Assembly (NCBI GenBank): GCA_015039315.1
Contig: WIDE01000031.1
Location: 313,188-377,187 of the forward strand
Reading direction: 5' to 3'
From: Clavulina sp. PMI_390
Taxonomy: Eukaryota > Basidiomycota > Agaricomycetes > Cantharellales > Hydnaceae
DNA: 64,000 bases
Shown here: positions 31,219 to 39,663 of the stretch, one piece after another
Layout of the letters: each line of letters begins with the position of its first letter
Position numbering within the stretch: position 1 is the first letter of the stretch
Notes under the pieces: model-generated
The model's input: only the letters and a program-made list of their open reading frames with translations
Databases searched by the model: none
What the model was told of the DNA's origin: nothing
Translations under genes and position numbers: made by a program

Positions 31219-32586
31219 ATGCCATCTACGATATCTGTCCTTCCAGCCGAGCTGCTGCTGCTCGTTTGCGGACATGCCGTACTCACAGCGTCAGCGGAGT
31301 CACCCCTTATGATGGTCACTACCCTCCTCACCTTAACCTCAATTGATTCCTTCTGGAGAGATATCGTCATTGGATTCCCTCCACTCTGGACAAATATCCA
31401 CGTCAAGCTATCCCGTGCCTCATATCCAAACATTATTCATCCCCCTCGTCCCCTCCCAAGCGACTTCTCCAGGGTAGCCGCCTTCCTCCAAAGATCAAAA
31501 GAAGCGCCTGTACAAGTGACTCTGCATAAATTATGGAATGTCGTGGATGCTCCCTGGGAGCAGGAAAGAGTTATGATTGACCATGACTGGCAATTAATGC
31601 ATGGCCTTCTAGCTCTTCACTTGGGGCGATGCTGGTCAATCAACTGCTCCGTCGATTCTATTCGCCTAGATCATTCTACAGATATCCCTCGCCTATTGGG
31701 GTCTTACAAATTTCCCCTATTACGGGAGCTCGAAATTGGGAGTTTCTTTCCCTTCAAAGAGGAGATGGCATGGGGTCAAGACTGGACACTATCTCCTCAC
31801 GAGACACCACTCGAAGTCCTCAGATTTCGTGACAGGTACAGATACTTGCCCGCGGCTCTCGATGTACGCTGGCCTTCGCTCTCTACTATGGATCTGAGGG
31901 TCCATCGAGGTTTCTGGCCAAAGATCTGTGCTTCACTCGCTCAGCTCCCAGCTCTTCGTGAGCTGTCGCTTAAATTCTTAGGAAAGCACCATGACCCACA
32001 ATACAAGAAGTGCTACGCCCGCCAGGATCGAGTAGAACTTCCCATGCTTAAAACGATTGTGACGGACAACATGCTGATCTGGTTTGACATTGCCACCCCC
32101 TCCCTTTCCTCTGCTGCAATCACATACTATGGTCCAATGGAACCACTCCCATGGCTCGCACAAGAGGCTTACATAGTCTGGCTACCTTCCGAGACAATAG
32201 CTGAAGAATCTTCATGGACGACTGAGCTTCTCCGGCTACTTGCGGAGCTACCCCTTCACGAGGTGATATTTGTCAGATATATCCCCAGAGAGCTGAATGC
32301 TCTTCTCGGGCGAGCCTTCCCTCGCGTGCAAGCTTTGCGTTTTCGTGAAGGCTATTATCAGGAGGAAGTCCTCGAGGGGTTGCTTAAACTGCAAGCGTCG
32401 GAAAATCTCCTTCCTGCGTTGAAAGTGGTGTCCTTACACTACTCTGACGAAGTGGCCGATAACCTTGCCGAAAGAGGCGAACGGCTGAAAGCTGTCGTGA
32501 AACGTCTGCAAGAAGCTTCGCTAGATGTGAAATGGACCATTGGCACACGTGTACAGTATGACTCGACAAGATCAGAGTTGAAATAG
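31219..32586 (+). CDS. F-box-like protein B1 (family B), intact
   Basis: 455 aa from the ATG at 31219 (MPSTISVLPAELLLLVCGHA). The F-box-like part continues LLTLTSIDSFWRDIVIGFPP and LWTNIHVKLS (to about residue 75). Landmarks further on are DFSRVAAFLQRSKEAPVQVT, LLALHLGRCWSINCSVDS, FPLLRELEIGSFFP, YLPAALDVRWPSLSTMDLRV, VTDNMLIWFDIATPSLSSAA, ELPLHEVIFV and the family tail SLDVKWTIGTRVQYDS. It shares with B2 a sub-group ending (VQYDS / VKYDS), a sub-group FREGY(Y/G)QEE block, and a shared leader. No disruption. Role as for other F-box adaptors is inferred from the N-terminal motif only. Confidence 0.84.
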   Translation: MPSTISVLPAELLLLVCGHAVLTASAESPLMMVTTLLTLTSIDSFWRDIVIGFPPLWTNIHVKLSRASYPNIIHPPRPLPSDFSRVAAFLQRSKEAPVQVTLHKLWNVVDAPWEQERVMIDHDWQLMHGLLALHLGRCWSINCSVDSIRLDHSTDIPRLLGSYKFPLLRELEIGSFFPFKEEMAWGQDWTLSPHETPLEVLRFRDRYRYLPAALDVRWPSLSTMDLRVHRGFWPKICASLAQLPALRELSLKFLGKHHDPQYKKCYARQDRVELPMLKTIVTDNMLIWFDIATPSLSSAAITYYGPMEPLPWLAQEAYIVWLPSETIAEESSWTTELLRLLAELPLHEVIFVRYIPRELNALLGRAFPRVQALRFREGYYQEEVLEGLLKLQASENLLPALKVVSLHYSDEVADNLAERGERLKAVVKRLQEASLDVKWTIGTRVQYDSTRSELK

Positions 32587-32840
32587 TATACTCTCTCTGT
32601 TCCTTTAACATGATCTTATGTCCTAGTATTTGGACAAGATTCTGCCACGGATGGCTTCGCTACCTCTGATCATCGATAGTTTATTCCACAATTTCCACCT
32701 TGACAATCTCTCTAGTTATATCGTTGTTTGTATTTATCTATAACGCTGAAGTGGCCTATACGTCCTTCCTGATCTTGTGCCAGCTGCCTAATAACAACGG
32801 TGATGATGTTGCTCGGAGCAGGTTGGGATCTGCCCGAGAG

Positions 32841-32852
32841 TTCGGCACCGAG
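32841..32852. promoter_or_regulatory. Inverted repeat TTCGGCACCGAG upstream of B2
   Basis: Same arms as the element upstream of B1 with the central two bases complementary (CA instead of TG), that is, the same site in the other orientation. A further GAGCCGAGG lies just downstream. Confidence 0.35.
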
Positions 32853-32949
32853 CTGAGCCGAGGAGCTGGTTTACAGCACTGGCTCCTATCATCATCCCGC
32901 GCAGAGTACTTTGCGTCCAATCGCTCGCAGAGCCATTGAGGTTGTTCCG

Positions 32950-33083
32950 GTACGTTTCGCTGCCAGGCCTGCTCTGAAGCTCTGCCAAGCAACTTGCGAC
33001 TTCATGGTCTATTGGTCGCGGCATTGATCCCTTGTAAAATCCTAACTTGACACCACTTCGCTTGGCTCTATTTATTCTCCTAG
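32950..33083 (+). other. Probable 5'-UTR intron of B2
   Basis: GTACGTTTCGC donor and TTATTCTCCTAG acceptor immediately before TGATGCC, matching the arrangement at B1. Length 134 bp versus 171 bp in B1. Confidence 0.5.
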
Positions 33084-33085
33084 TG

Positions 33086-34452
33086 ATGCCTTGCACGATA
33101 TCCTCACTTCCCAATGAGCTGCTTCTGCTCGTGTCCAGACATGCCGTATCCATAGCTGCCGCAGACTCTCCCCGCGTGATAGTCACCACCCTCCTGGCGT
33201 TGACGTCAATCAATTCTCTCTGGAGGGATCTTTTCGTCAGATTCTCTTCATTGTGGACGAATATCCACGTGAAGCTCTCTGAGCCTACATACTCAACCAT
33301 TAAAAATCCCCCTCGTCCATTACCAAACGATTTTGCAAGAGTTGCCGCTTTCCTCAAGAGATCTAAAAATTCTCCAATCCATCTCACCCTTCGCAGGTCG
33401 TGGCATGTTACTGGTGCAACTTGGGACCAAGAGAAAGCCATGGTAGATGACGACTGGCGGTCCATGCACGAGCTTCTAGCTCCCCACTTGGAGCGGTGCT
33501 GGTTAATCGACTGTGTTTCATCTTCGTTGCCTGTAGAGCATACCGCCGACCTCCCCCGGCTACTAGAGCGCTCTAGCTTCCCGCTACTACAAGAGCTCCG
33601 TATCGGTGGTTTGTACACTCCACCTTCCGATGATATAATATGGGGCGATAACTGGGCCTGAGTCCGACCTCCACCCCTCTTCGAATCCTCAAATTTCGTG
33701 ACCCGTGCAGGTATCTACCAATATCACTCAACGTGCCTTGGCCTTCGCTTTCTGTTTTGGACGTAGATGTCCTTCAGCGCTTCTGGCCAAATATCTGCGC
33801 ATCGCTCGCTCAGATACCAACCCTTCGGGAGCTATCACTTAATTTGGGAGGGGAAGAGGATAGAAGACCAACCGCCGTACCTTTCACGCCTGATGAAGAG
33901 CGGGTCCAATTACCGCTGCTCGAACAAATCGTGACAAACAACATCCTCATTTGGCATGACATTGCTACTCCTTCTCTCAGTTCTGCTACCATTTCATACC
34001 AGGGCCCATCCATCCCCCTCCAAGGACGTGGTAGAACCTCGATACATCGGGTATGGCTTCCTTCTGACAAAGGGATCGAAGCTCCAGAAACGCTAGAACT
34101 CGTTAGATTGCTTGCCCAGCTACCCCTACGAGAGATCACGTTTACGAACACTCTGCCTAAGAACCTGCTACCTTTACTGGCGCGAGCATTCTCTCGGGTG
34201 GAGGCTCTTCGGTTTCGCGAAGGCTACGGACAAGAAGAGGCGCTTGAGAAGCTGCTTCAACGGCGAGCATCGGGTGACTTCCTTCCTATGCTGACAGCAG
34301 TGTCCATACACCACTCATATGAAGCGGTCGGTGGCCGTCCCGAAAGAGTTGAACGGTTCGAAGCTGTAGTGAATCGGCTGCAAGAGGCCTCTCTACATGT
34401 CCGATGGACACTGGGCCCAAGTGTAAAGTACGATTCGACGCTTCCAGGCTAG
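33086..34452 (+). pseudogene. F-box-like B2 (family B), one frameshift
   Basis: The frame from 33086 (MPCTISSLPNELLLLVSRHA) runs through ALTSINSLWRDLFVRFSS, DFARVAAFLKRSKNSPIHL and FPLLQELRIGGLYTP to GDNWA and a TGA at 33659-33661. One base is missing there relative to B1 (WGQDWTLSP): reading on in the next frame at once gives LSPTSTPLRILKFRDP and RYLPISLNVPWPSLSVLDVD to the normal end LQEASLHVRWTLGPSVKYDS (stop 34450-34452). All other family blocks are intact (TNNILIWHDIATPSLSSATI, QLPLREITF). This looks like a very young lesion or a base-call error; the truncated product would be 191 aa with only the F-box half. Confidence 0.82.
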
Positions 34453-34638
34453 CATAACCCCTTCCTTTTATTTGCCGGTAATCGCCTTGTGCCTCAATGT
34501 ATTCGTGAGGGCACGTTTTGTTTCAAATTTTGTTGAATACCCCTGTTTTGGACATAGTCGTATGCAGAATCTTTTCCATTCCTAAGCACTAGTTCTAGTC
34601 GCTCTGAATGACATCGTCACCTTGAGCACAAGGTTGCG

Positions 34639-34654
34639 TGCTCGGCACCGAGCA
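34639..34654. promoter_or_regulatory. Inverted repeat TGCTCGGCACCGAGCA in B2-B3 spacer
   Basis: Perfect 7-bp arms (TGCTCGG / CCGAGCA) around CA, an extended version of the elements upstream of B1 and B2. It is 609 bp before the B3 ATG, farther than in B1 and B2, because the minisatellite and poly-T tract lie in between. Confidence 0.35.
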
Positions 34655-34808
34655 AGGTGGTCCGGGTCACATCAATTTTGCGGAATGTTATCATCGCGGG
34701 CGTCGCTGGCCAGTGTTTGATGTGCATAAAGGGCGCTAGGTGTTATCAATGGTGTGGGCAAGCAAATGCTCCATATAGCTTGTTCCACGTCAGAATAAAT
34801 CGGATCAT

Positions 34809-34860
34809 ATTGGTAGTCCTGGTAGTCCTGGTAGCGCTGGTGCTGGTGCGGGTTTTTGGG

Positions 34861-34895
<35 letters not shown>
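34809..34895. repeat. Short TGGTAGTCC minisatellite followed by a T32 homopolymer
   Basis: Three units of TGGTAGTCC and degenerate continuations (TGGTAGCGC, TGGTGC) at 34810-34848, then 32 consecutive T at 34864-34895. This is the longest homopolymer in the window and is prone to length error. Confidence 0.85.
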
Positions 34896-34896
<1 letters not shown>

Positions 34897-35262
34897 GACT
34901 AAGTTCCTCGAATGGCCAAGAGATCTCACGGTCCTCGATTGATGTCGAAAATGACGTAGCTACCTCCGCACATTGTGACCGAGGTGTCGTTTCGGTCCCG
35001 CACCATCCCTCGTAACAATCACCACCATCATCAATTACTTCCACAAAATATCAGTGTACGGCTGTGCTAGACACCAGCGGTGGCAAACGCTGTAGTGTCA
35101 AGCGCGACAGCGTAGATTCCCGACCTCAACAATTCTTGAAGCCTCAGAGAATCCACAGAGTACGGGTGGGTCTGGCTAGTACGCAACATTCCTCGCTTCA
35201 CTTCATTGCTCACGCTGAGATCACGGTGACCCTCACCCAGAATAGTCCCAGCAGCCATCTCG

Positions 35263-36573
35263 ATGCTCCCAACCGAATTGTGGCTTCTTGTGTTCGAGCA
35301 AGTCATTCTTGACGTTCAGCGTGCCTCGCCAAGGCTCGTCAGAAGTCTCGTCACGTTAACTTCTATCCAATCGTCCTGGCGTCATATCATTATCGATTCC
35401 CCTCGCTTTTGGACGCACATTTCTGTTAAGATCCCTGATCTCCGAAAGGACAAACATCACTCAAACGAGCGTACCCAGATCCTCTCGAGTGATTTTGAGC
35501 GCGTTAGCACCTTCCTCAACAGATCGAGACACCTGCTGATAGATCTTTACATCTCCCGCCGCTGGATGGCGTGGCACACCTACTCAGAGAAAAGGAGACG
35601 ACAAGCGGATGAATCCCTCCAATGGCCTTCAATGCACAGCCTCCTTGCACCACATATGCCACGATGCTATTCCATCTCCATCTACACGGAGGGTATCGTC
35701 CTTGGCGCTGAGCCGATGGCACAAATCCATTTGTCAGATCTTCCTTTCCTTCAGGAATTCACATACGTGAGCTTATCTCACTGGTATGAGGTCCCAGCTC
35801 AACCTTTGGCTTCCGAGGAACATTGGACTTTTTCCCCACCAAAAGCCTCGCTTCGAACTCTCAAGTTCTCTCACTCCCATCATTACCTTCCTAAGGCACT
35901 GGATGTGCATTGGCCATCCCTCCGTATTCTCGACCTTGACATCTCGGGGGACTACATCCCCAAGGTCTGTGATACGCTCTCCCAGCTTCCTACCCTACGA
36001 GAGCTCCACCTGAGGATTAGATATCACCCCCAAGGTTTGCAAGATGCTGCACCCCGTCCACAACGAGTGTATCTTCCCCTCCTTGAGAAGATCTCGACCA
36101 CGCACGCCGAGATTTGGGAGTTCATTTCCACTCCTATTCTCTCTCATGCAGCGATCGACTACGGTACATCCAAATATTGGAGGAATCGCTACTCTTTGTT
36201 CTTGCTGCAAGTCCTAGCCGAGATGCCTATCCGACACCTCCTGTTTTCCTACAGTTTAGTCCCACCATTCATCGCTCTTCCCATGCTCCGAAGTCTTGCT
36301 GATGTCGAAATATTTGAGTTGCACAACTGCTTTGGTTGTGAGAGAGTTTTGGAACCCCTTCTCCTGCAACGAGAGGAGAGGGCTTTGCTGCATTGTGATC
36401 AGAGAAACAAGCTCACAACCATTCTTCCATCGCTGAAGTCATTAACAATTACACTCTTTTCTACACCATATCTATCCACGGCCCACAATACACCTATGAT
36501 GGAGAATATTGTACATCGTCTTCGACGAACATCTATTGAGGTGGTATATACTCTTGATGGGTATCACTTGTAA
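35263..36573 (+). CDS. F-box-like protein B3 (family B), intact but divergent
   Basis: 436 aa, the shortest intact member. It starts directly with the F-box-like motif (MLPTELWLLVFEQVILDVQR) and so lacks the five or six residues before LP seen in the other B proteins. Then SLVTLTSIQSSWRHIIIDSP, FWTHISVKIPDL, DFERVSTFLNRSRHLLIDL, LLAPHMPRCYSISIYTEG, YLPKALDVHWPSLRILDLDI, TLSQLPTLRELHLRIRYHP and a shorter tail, SIEVVYTLDGYHL. The ISTNNLMIWHDI block of the family is changed to ISTTHAEIWEFISTPILSHA and the Gly-Pro-Tyr-Glu-Pro segment is missing, accounting for the shorter length. No frame disruption. It is the most diverged of the plus-strand B genes. Confidence 0.8.
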   Translation: MLPTELWLLVFEQVILDVQRASPRLVRSLVTLTSIQSSWRHIIIDSPRFWTHISVKIPDLRKDKHHSNERTQILSSDFERVSTFLNRSRHLLIDLYISRRWMAWHTYSEKRRRQADESLQWPSMHSLLAPHMPRCYSISIYTEGIVLGAEPMAQIHLSDLPFLQEFTYVSLSHWYEVPAQPLASEEHWTFSPPKASLRTLKFSHSHHYLPKALDVHWPSLRILDLDISGDYIPKVCDTLSQLPTLRELHLRIRYHPQGLQDAAPRPQRVYLPLLEKISTTHAEIWEFISTPILSHAAIDYGTSKYWRNRYSLFLLQVLAEMPIRHLLFSYSLVPPFIALPMLRSLADVEIFELHNCFGCERVLEPLLLQREERALLHCDQRNKLTTILPSLKSLTITLFSTPYLSTAHNTPMMENIVHRLRRTSIEVVYTLDGYHL

Positions 36574-37040
36574 TGTTTCGTCTGAATGTGGGCCTGATGC
36601 TCATGATAATTGCACCCATGTATACCCCTTTTCTTTTTCCCTCTCTTGGTCAATATACTAGTTTTGTGGTAGACCTTTATTGTTGCCTCAGGGGTAGCAT
36701 CGTCTACTAGCTAACAAGTCTGCGTGATGAAAATCAACCATGGACTCTAGAGAACCTGCATTTTGAGTGGATCCAAGGTGATTGAATAAACAAAACCTTT
36801 CATTTTGAGTCAATAATGGGCAAAGTGACAGCCTGCTCACTGTTTCTCACGATGATCACATCAGTGCCTGCACCGCATCGGCCAAGATCACTAAACATTG
36901 CTTGGGATATTCTTTACCCTGAGATCTCTATAACTTCCTCGTGTACTGAAAATCCTGGTGAGAATCATATTTCGCCTTGTTGTATAAGGGGTTGAGCTTA
37001 TAACCATTCCCTCGAACAGTAACTCACTGATTGTACACTG
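36574..37040. other. B3-B4 spacer
   Basis: 467 bp, A/T-rich, no recognisable coding or repeat feature. It carries the B3 3' end and the B4 promoter. Confidence 0.4.
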
Positions 37041-38453
37041 ATGGTAGCCCTTATATCTACCCTTCCCGAGGAATTGCTCCTCTATCTGCTAGAGATGGCT
37101 CTCTTAGCTGTTCGAGGCTCCCCACCCGACTTGATCTCCATGCTGATTACATTGACTTCCATTGATTCCTCATGGCGAGATCTGGTAATTGGATATGCAC
37201 CGTTCTGGACGCACATCCACACCAAACTGAAACAGCCTCCAGTAGTAGAGCCGCGGTTGCTCGGCCGCGTCTTCCCAAGCGATTTTGCAAGGGTACGCAC
37301 TTTCCTCGAACGATCAAAGGAAAGCGCTCTACAACTAGAAATTACGCGAACATGGTCTTTTTGGCATGCCCTCTCTGATGAAGAAGTTGCCGATATCAAT
37401 CGCGATTGGAAACTGATGTACGAGGTTCTGGAACCTCACATGCACCGATGCTCCTCCATCTGCTTCGATTTTCACGGAACCCAAGCCTTCACCTCCACAG
37501 ATCTCCCAGATCTGCTCCAGTCTTCCGATTTTCCGCTGCTACGGCAGCTGAGTATCAGAAATTACTATGCCCACTCACCTTGGAGCGAAGGTGGGGCCTG
37601 GGGTGACGATTGGAGAATTACGCCTCAACACACCCCGCTTCAGGCACTCAGTTTTAATGACCCGACTTTCGAACGGTACATACCAGAGGCACTCAATGCT
37701 CCGTGGCCTGGTCTTTCCTCACTCACTCTCCATGCTCACCGATCGTACTGGCGGAATGTCTGCGACACTTTGGCGCAACTCCCCTCTCTACAGACTTTGT
37801 CCCTAGAGTTGGTCGGTGGCCTAAGGGCCCCATCAGTAATACCATCCAAAGAACGTCAAAAACGAGTTTTATTACCCGTCCTCCACGATATATCGACAAA
37901 TAACCTCATGATTTGGCATGATATCTGCACGCCCGATGTGAAATCCGCCACCATCACGTATTTGGGCCCATACGAACCCCTTGAGGGACTCTTGGTAGAA
38001 CAATCCGGCCCAGTGATATACCCATCAGGTGAAGACCGTAACTCCACCAAAGTTGCCCAGCTACTGGCACTCCTCGCAGAGCTGCCACTACGCGAAATCA
38101 CCTTCATCGGAGGTTCGCTTTATAGCAGGGCAATCCCCCTAGTCCTGGGAGTCTTGTCTCACGTGCAAACACTGCGCCTCCCTGGGGGCTATGGTCACGA
38201 AAGTGTCCTTCGAACCCTCTTACGGAAGCGGGAAATCCAGTCTGCTGAGTCGCTTGAAGAGGGAATTCCGATGCTTTTTGTCGAGATGCAAGCTCAAATG
38301 GTGCTCCCAGAACTGAAGCTGGTCACTTTTGAGCAATCAGTTCACGATTGGTCCGCTACTGAGGAGAAGATCCGTGCACTTGAAAGCTTAGTCAATCGAC
38401 TGCGGGCAGTATCGCTTAGCGTGAAGTGGACCCTTCATGGGCGCAATAAGTAG
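37041..38453 (+). CDS. F-box-like protein B4 (family B), intact
   Basis: 470 aa. F-box-like part: ISTLPEELLLYLLEMALLAV, MLITLTSIDSSWRDLVIGYA, PFWTHIHTKLKQP. Later family blocks: DFARVRTFLERSKESALQL, LEPHMHRCSSICFDFHGT, SDFPLLRQLSIRNYYAHSP, RYIPEALNAPWPGLSSLTLH, CDTLAQLPSLQTLSLELVGG, ISTNNLMIWHDICTPDVKSA, LLALLAELPLREITFIGG and tail SLSVKWTLHGRNK. Together with B5, B6 and B7 it forms the sub-group with WHDICTP/WHDILTP and a PSGEDR-like block. It begins at the first ATG, and the upstream sequence gives no reason to extend it. Confidence 0.85.
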   Translation: MVALISTLPEELLLYLLEMALLAVRGSPPDLISMLITLTSIDSSWRDLVIGYAPFWTHIHTKLKQPPVVEPRLLGRVFPSDFARVRTFLERSKESALQLEITRTWSFWHALSDEEVADINRDWKLMYEVLEPHMHRCSSICFDFHGTQAFTSTDLPDLLQSSDFPLLRQLSIRNYYAHSPWSEGGAWGDDWRITPQHTPLQALSFNDPTFERYIPEALNAPWPGLSSLTLHAHRSYWRNVCDTLAQLPSLQTLSLELVGGLRAPSVIPSKERQKRVLLPVLHDISTNNLMIWHDICTPDVKSATITYLGPYEPLEGLLVEQSGPVIYPSGEDRNSTKVAQLLALLAELPLREITFIGGSLYSRAIPLVLGVLSHVQTLRLPGGYGHESVLRTLLRKREIQSAESLEEGIPMLFVEMQAQMVLPELKLVTFEQSVHDWSATEEKIRALESLVNRLRAVSLSVKWTLHGRNK

Positions 38454-38696
38454 TTCTCAATCCGATGTATCCACTCACATGTTCCTCTGAGGACTGTTAT
38501 CATCACACTATGTGCCAACCCATTCTATGGATACAGGCACATTAGCTACTCCAAAAAATTACATTGCAATAAAAGCGAACTACCAGGGACATTAAAATAC
38601 GCCCAGGGATAGAAGGCCGAACATTGGGGATACGAAGGCAAAGATGAAATAATACATGTATTTATCGTGTACACCTTGTAAAATGAGCTGGAGCCT
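38454..38696. other. Convergent 3' spacer
   Basis: Short spacer between the stops of B4 (+) and the unidentified minus-strand gene. A/T-rich; no feature. Confidence 0.35.
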
Positions 38697-39370
38697 TCAC
38701 AGTTTGGAGACAAACAAAGGAGGTCGAAGCCCATTGCTCCTCATAGCCTGGACACCAAGTCTAGCACCTCCAGTCGGGTGGTCATCACAAAGGACAGGAC
38801 CATATCCCTTATAGAGATGACGACGAGCATCCTCAACGCCTGCGAGGTAATTGACGTGAATTTGTAGGTTGGCCCCAACCGGCCAGTAGGCAATCTCGCT
38901 CCAATTGTTATTTGTGATAGCTGAGTTCATGAACGGTGCCTAAAGCCCATGGGTGCATGTTTCACAAAATTTCGAGGGTCAGTTCCGGTTGATGGCAAGA
39001 ACAGAAGAGAAGCAACAAACATTATTCACAATTGCAGTGGTGGAATACTGACTACCCGAACCATGAGAATGGGTGAAATCCATGGGGGAGCCATCGCTGA
39101 CGACAATGAATCTGGGTAAGTTAAATAAATCAGTGACCAGCACTTGAAGCTCTGAGCCACATCTCCGCAAGTCACATACTGGATGACTGGAGAATTAGTG
39201 TAGACATGCGAATACTCAACTCCAAACTGAACCTGGTTTTGAGTGAGAATCACTCTTGAGATAGTCGTGTAGAGGTTGGCCGAGTCTTCCGCTATACACG
39301 CTCTTGAGTCTTGAAGAGAAATTCGTTTGCATGGATGAAGATGGGAAGGAAATTCGTTGAGGGGAACCAT
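38697..39370 (-). CDS. Unidentified protein, tentative three-exon model
   Basis: Exons 39144-39370, 39021-39111 and 38697-38939 join in frame to 186 aa (561 nt), all with GT-AG boundaries. The protein begins MVPLNEFPSHLHPCKRI, has VEYSHVYTNSPVIQYVTCGD, then IVVSDGSPMDFTHSHGSGSQ, then MNSAITNNNWSEIAYWPVGA, NLQIHVNYLAGVEDARRHLY and ends RSNGLRPPLFVSKL. I do not recognise the family; there is no signal peptide in this model and no membrane segment. The first intron is only 32 bp, shorter than usual for fungi, so the first junction may be wrong or the gene may be a decaying copy. An upstream start at about 39438 (MRADADRFLLSSG) exists in another frame and could mark a further exon. It interrupts the plus-strand B array. 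Confidence 0.4.
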
Positions 39371-39663
39371 GCCCGGGGCTGAGTAAACCGACCAGTATTG
39401 CTTCCAGAAGAAAGCAAAAATCTATCAGCATCAGCCCTCATTGTTACCGTTGGAACTAAATAGTGAGACTGATTACGTGATTATCACCCGATCTCTCCAG
39501 ATATGACGTCCTCATCAGGGTTGGGTTCCCTACAAGCCTGAGCTGCAGTGATCAGGACTTTGACCCTTGTTACCAATCAATCTTGGGCTCAAGTGAGTGT
39601 ATTTGCCTGCCCTGTTCCATGCCACCACTGACTTTGTGTCAAGGTTAGCTAGCAGGCTCAACA
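39371..39663. other. Spacer before B5
   Basis: About 290 bp with the divergent 5' ends of the unidentified gene and B5. No defined site is seen. Confidence 0.3.

Larger units (their letters stand above)
32587..33085. other. B1-B2 spacer, resembles the spacer upstream of B1
   Basis: 499 bp containing the inverted repeat at 32841-32852 and the putative leader intron 32950-33083. Segments around the repeat and around GGTACGTTTC align with those upstream of B1, so B1 and B2 were duplicated with their promoters. Confidence 0.6.
34453..35262. other. B2-B3 spacer with inverted repeat and poly-T tract
   Basis: 810 bp. It contains the inverted repeat at 34639-34654, a TGGTAGTCC-type minisatellite and a T32 run (listed separately). 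No coding sequence is supported. Confidence 0.5.

Noticed and set aside
34864..34895. T32 run as the tail of an identifiable retrotransposon
   Set aside because: No reverse transcriptase, no element-like sequence and no target-site duplication are visible.
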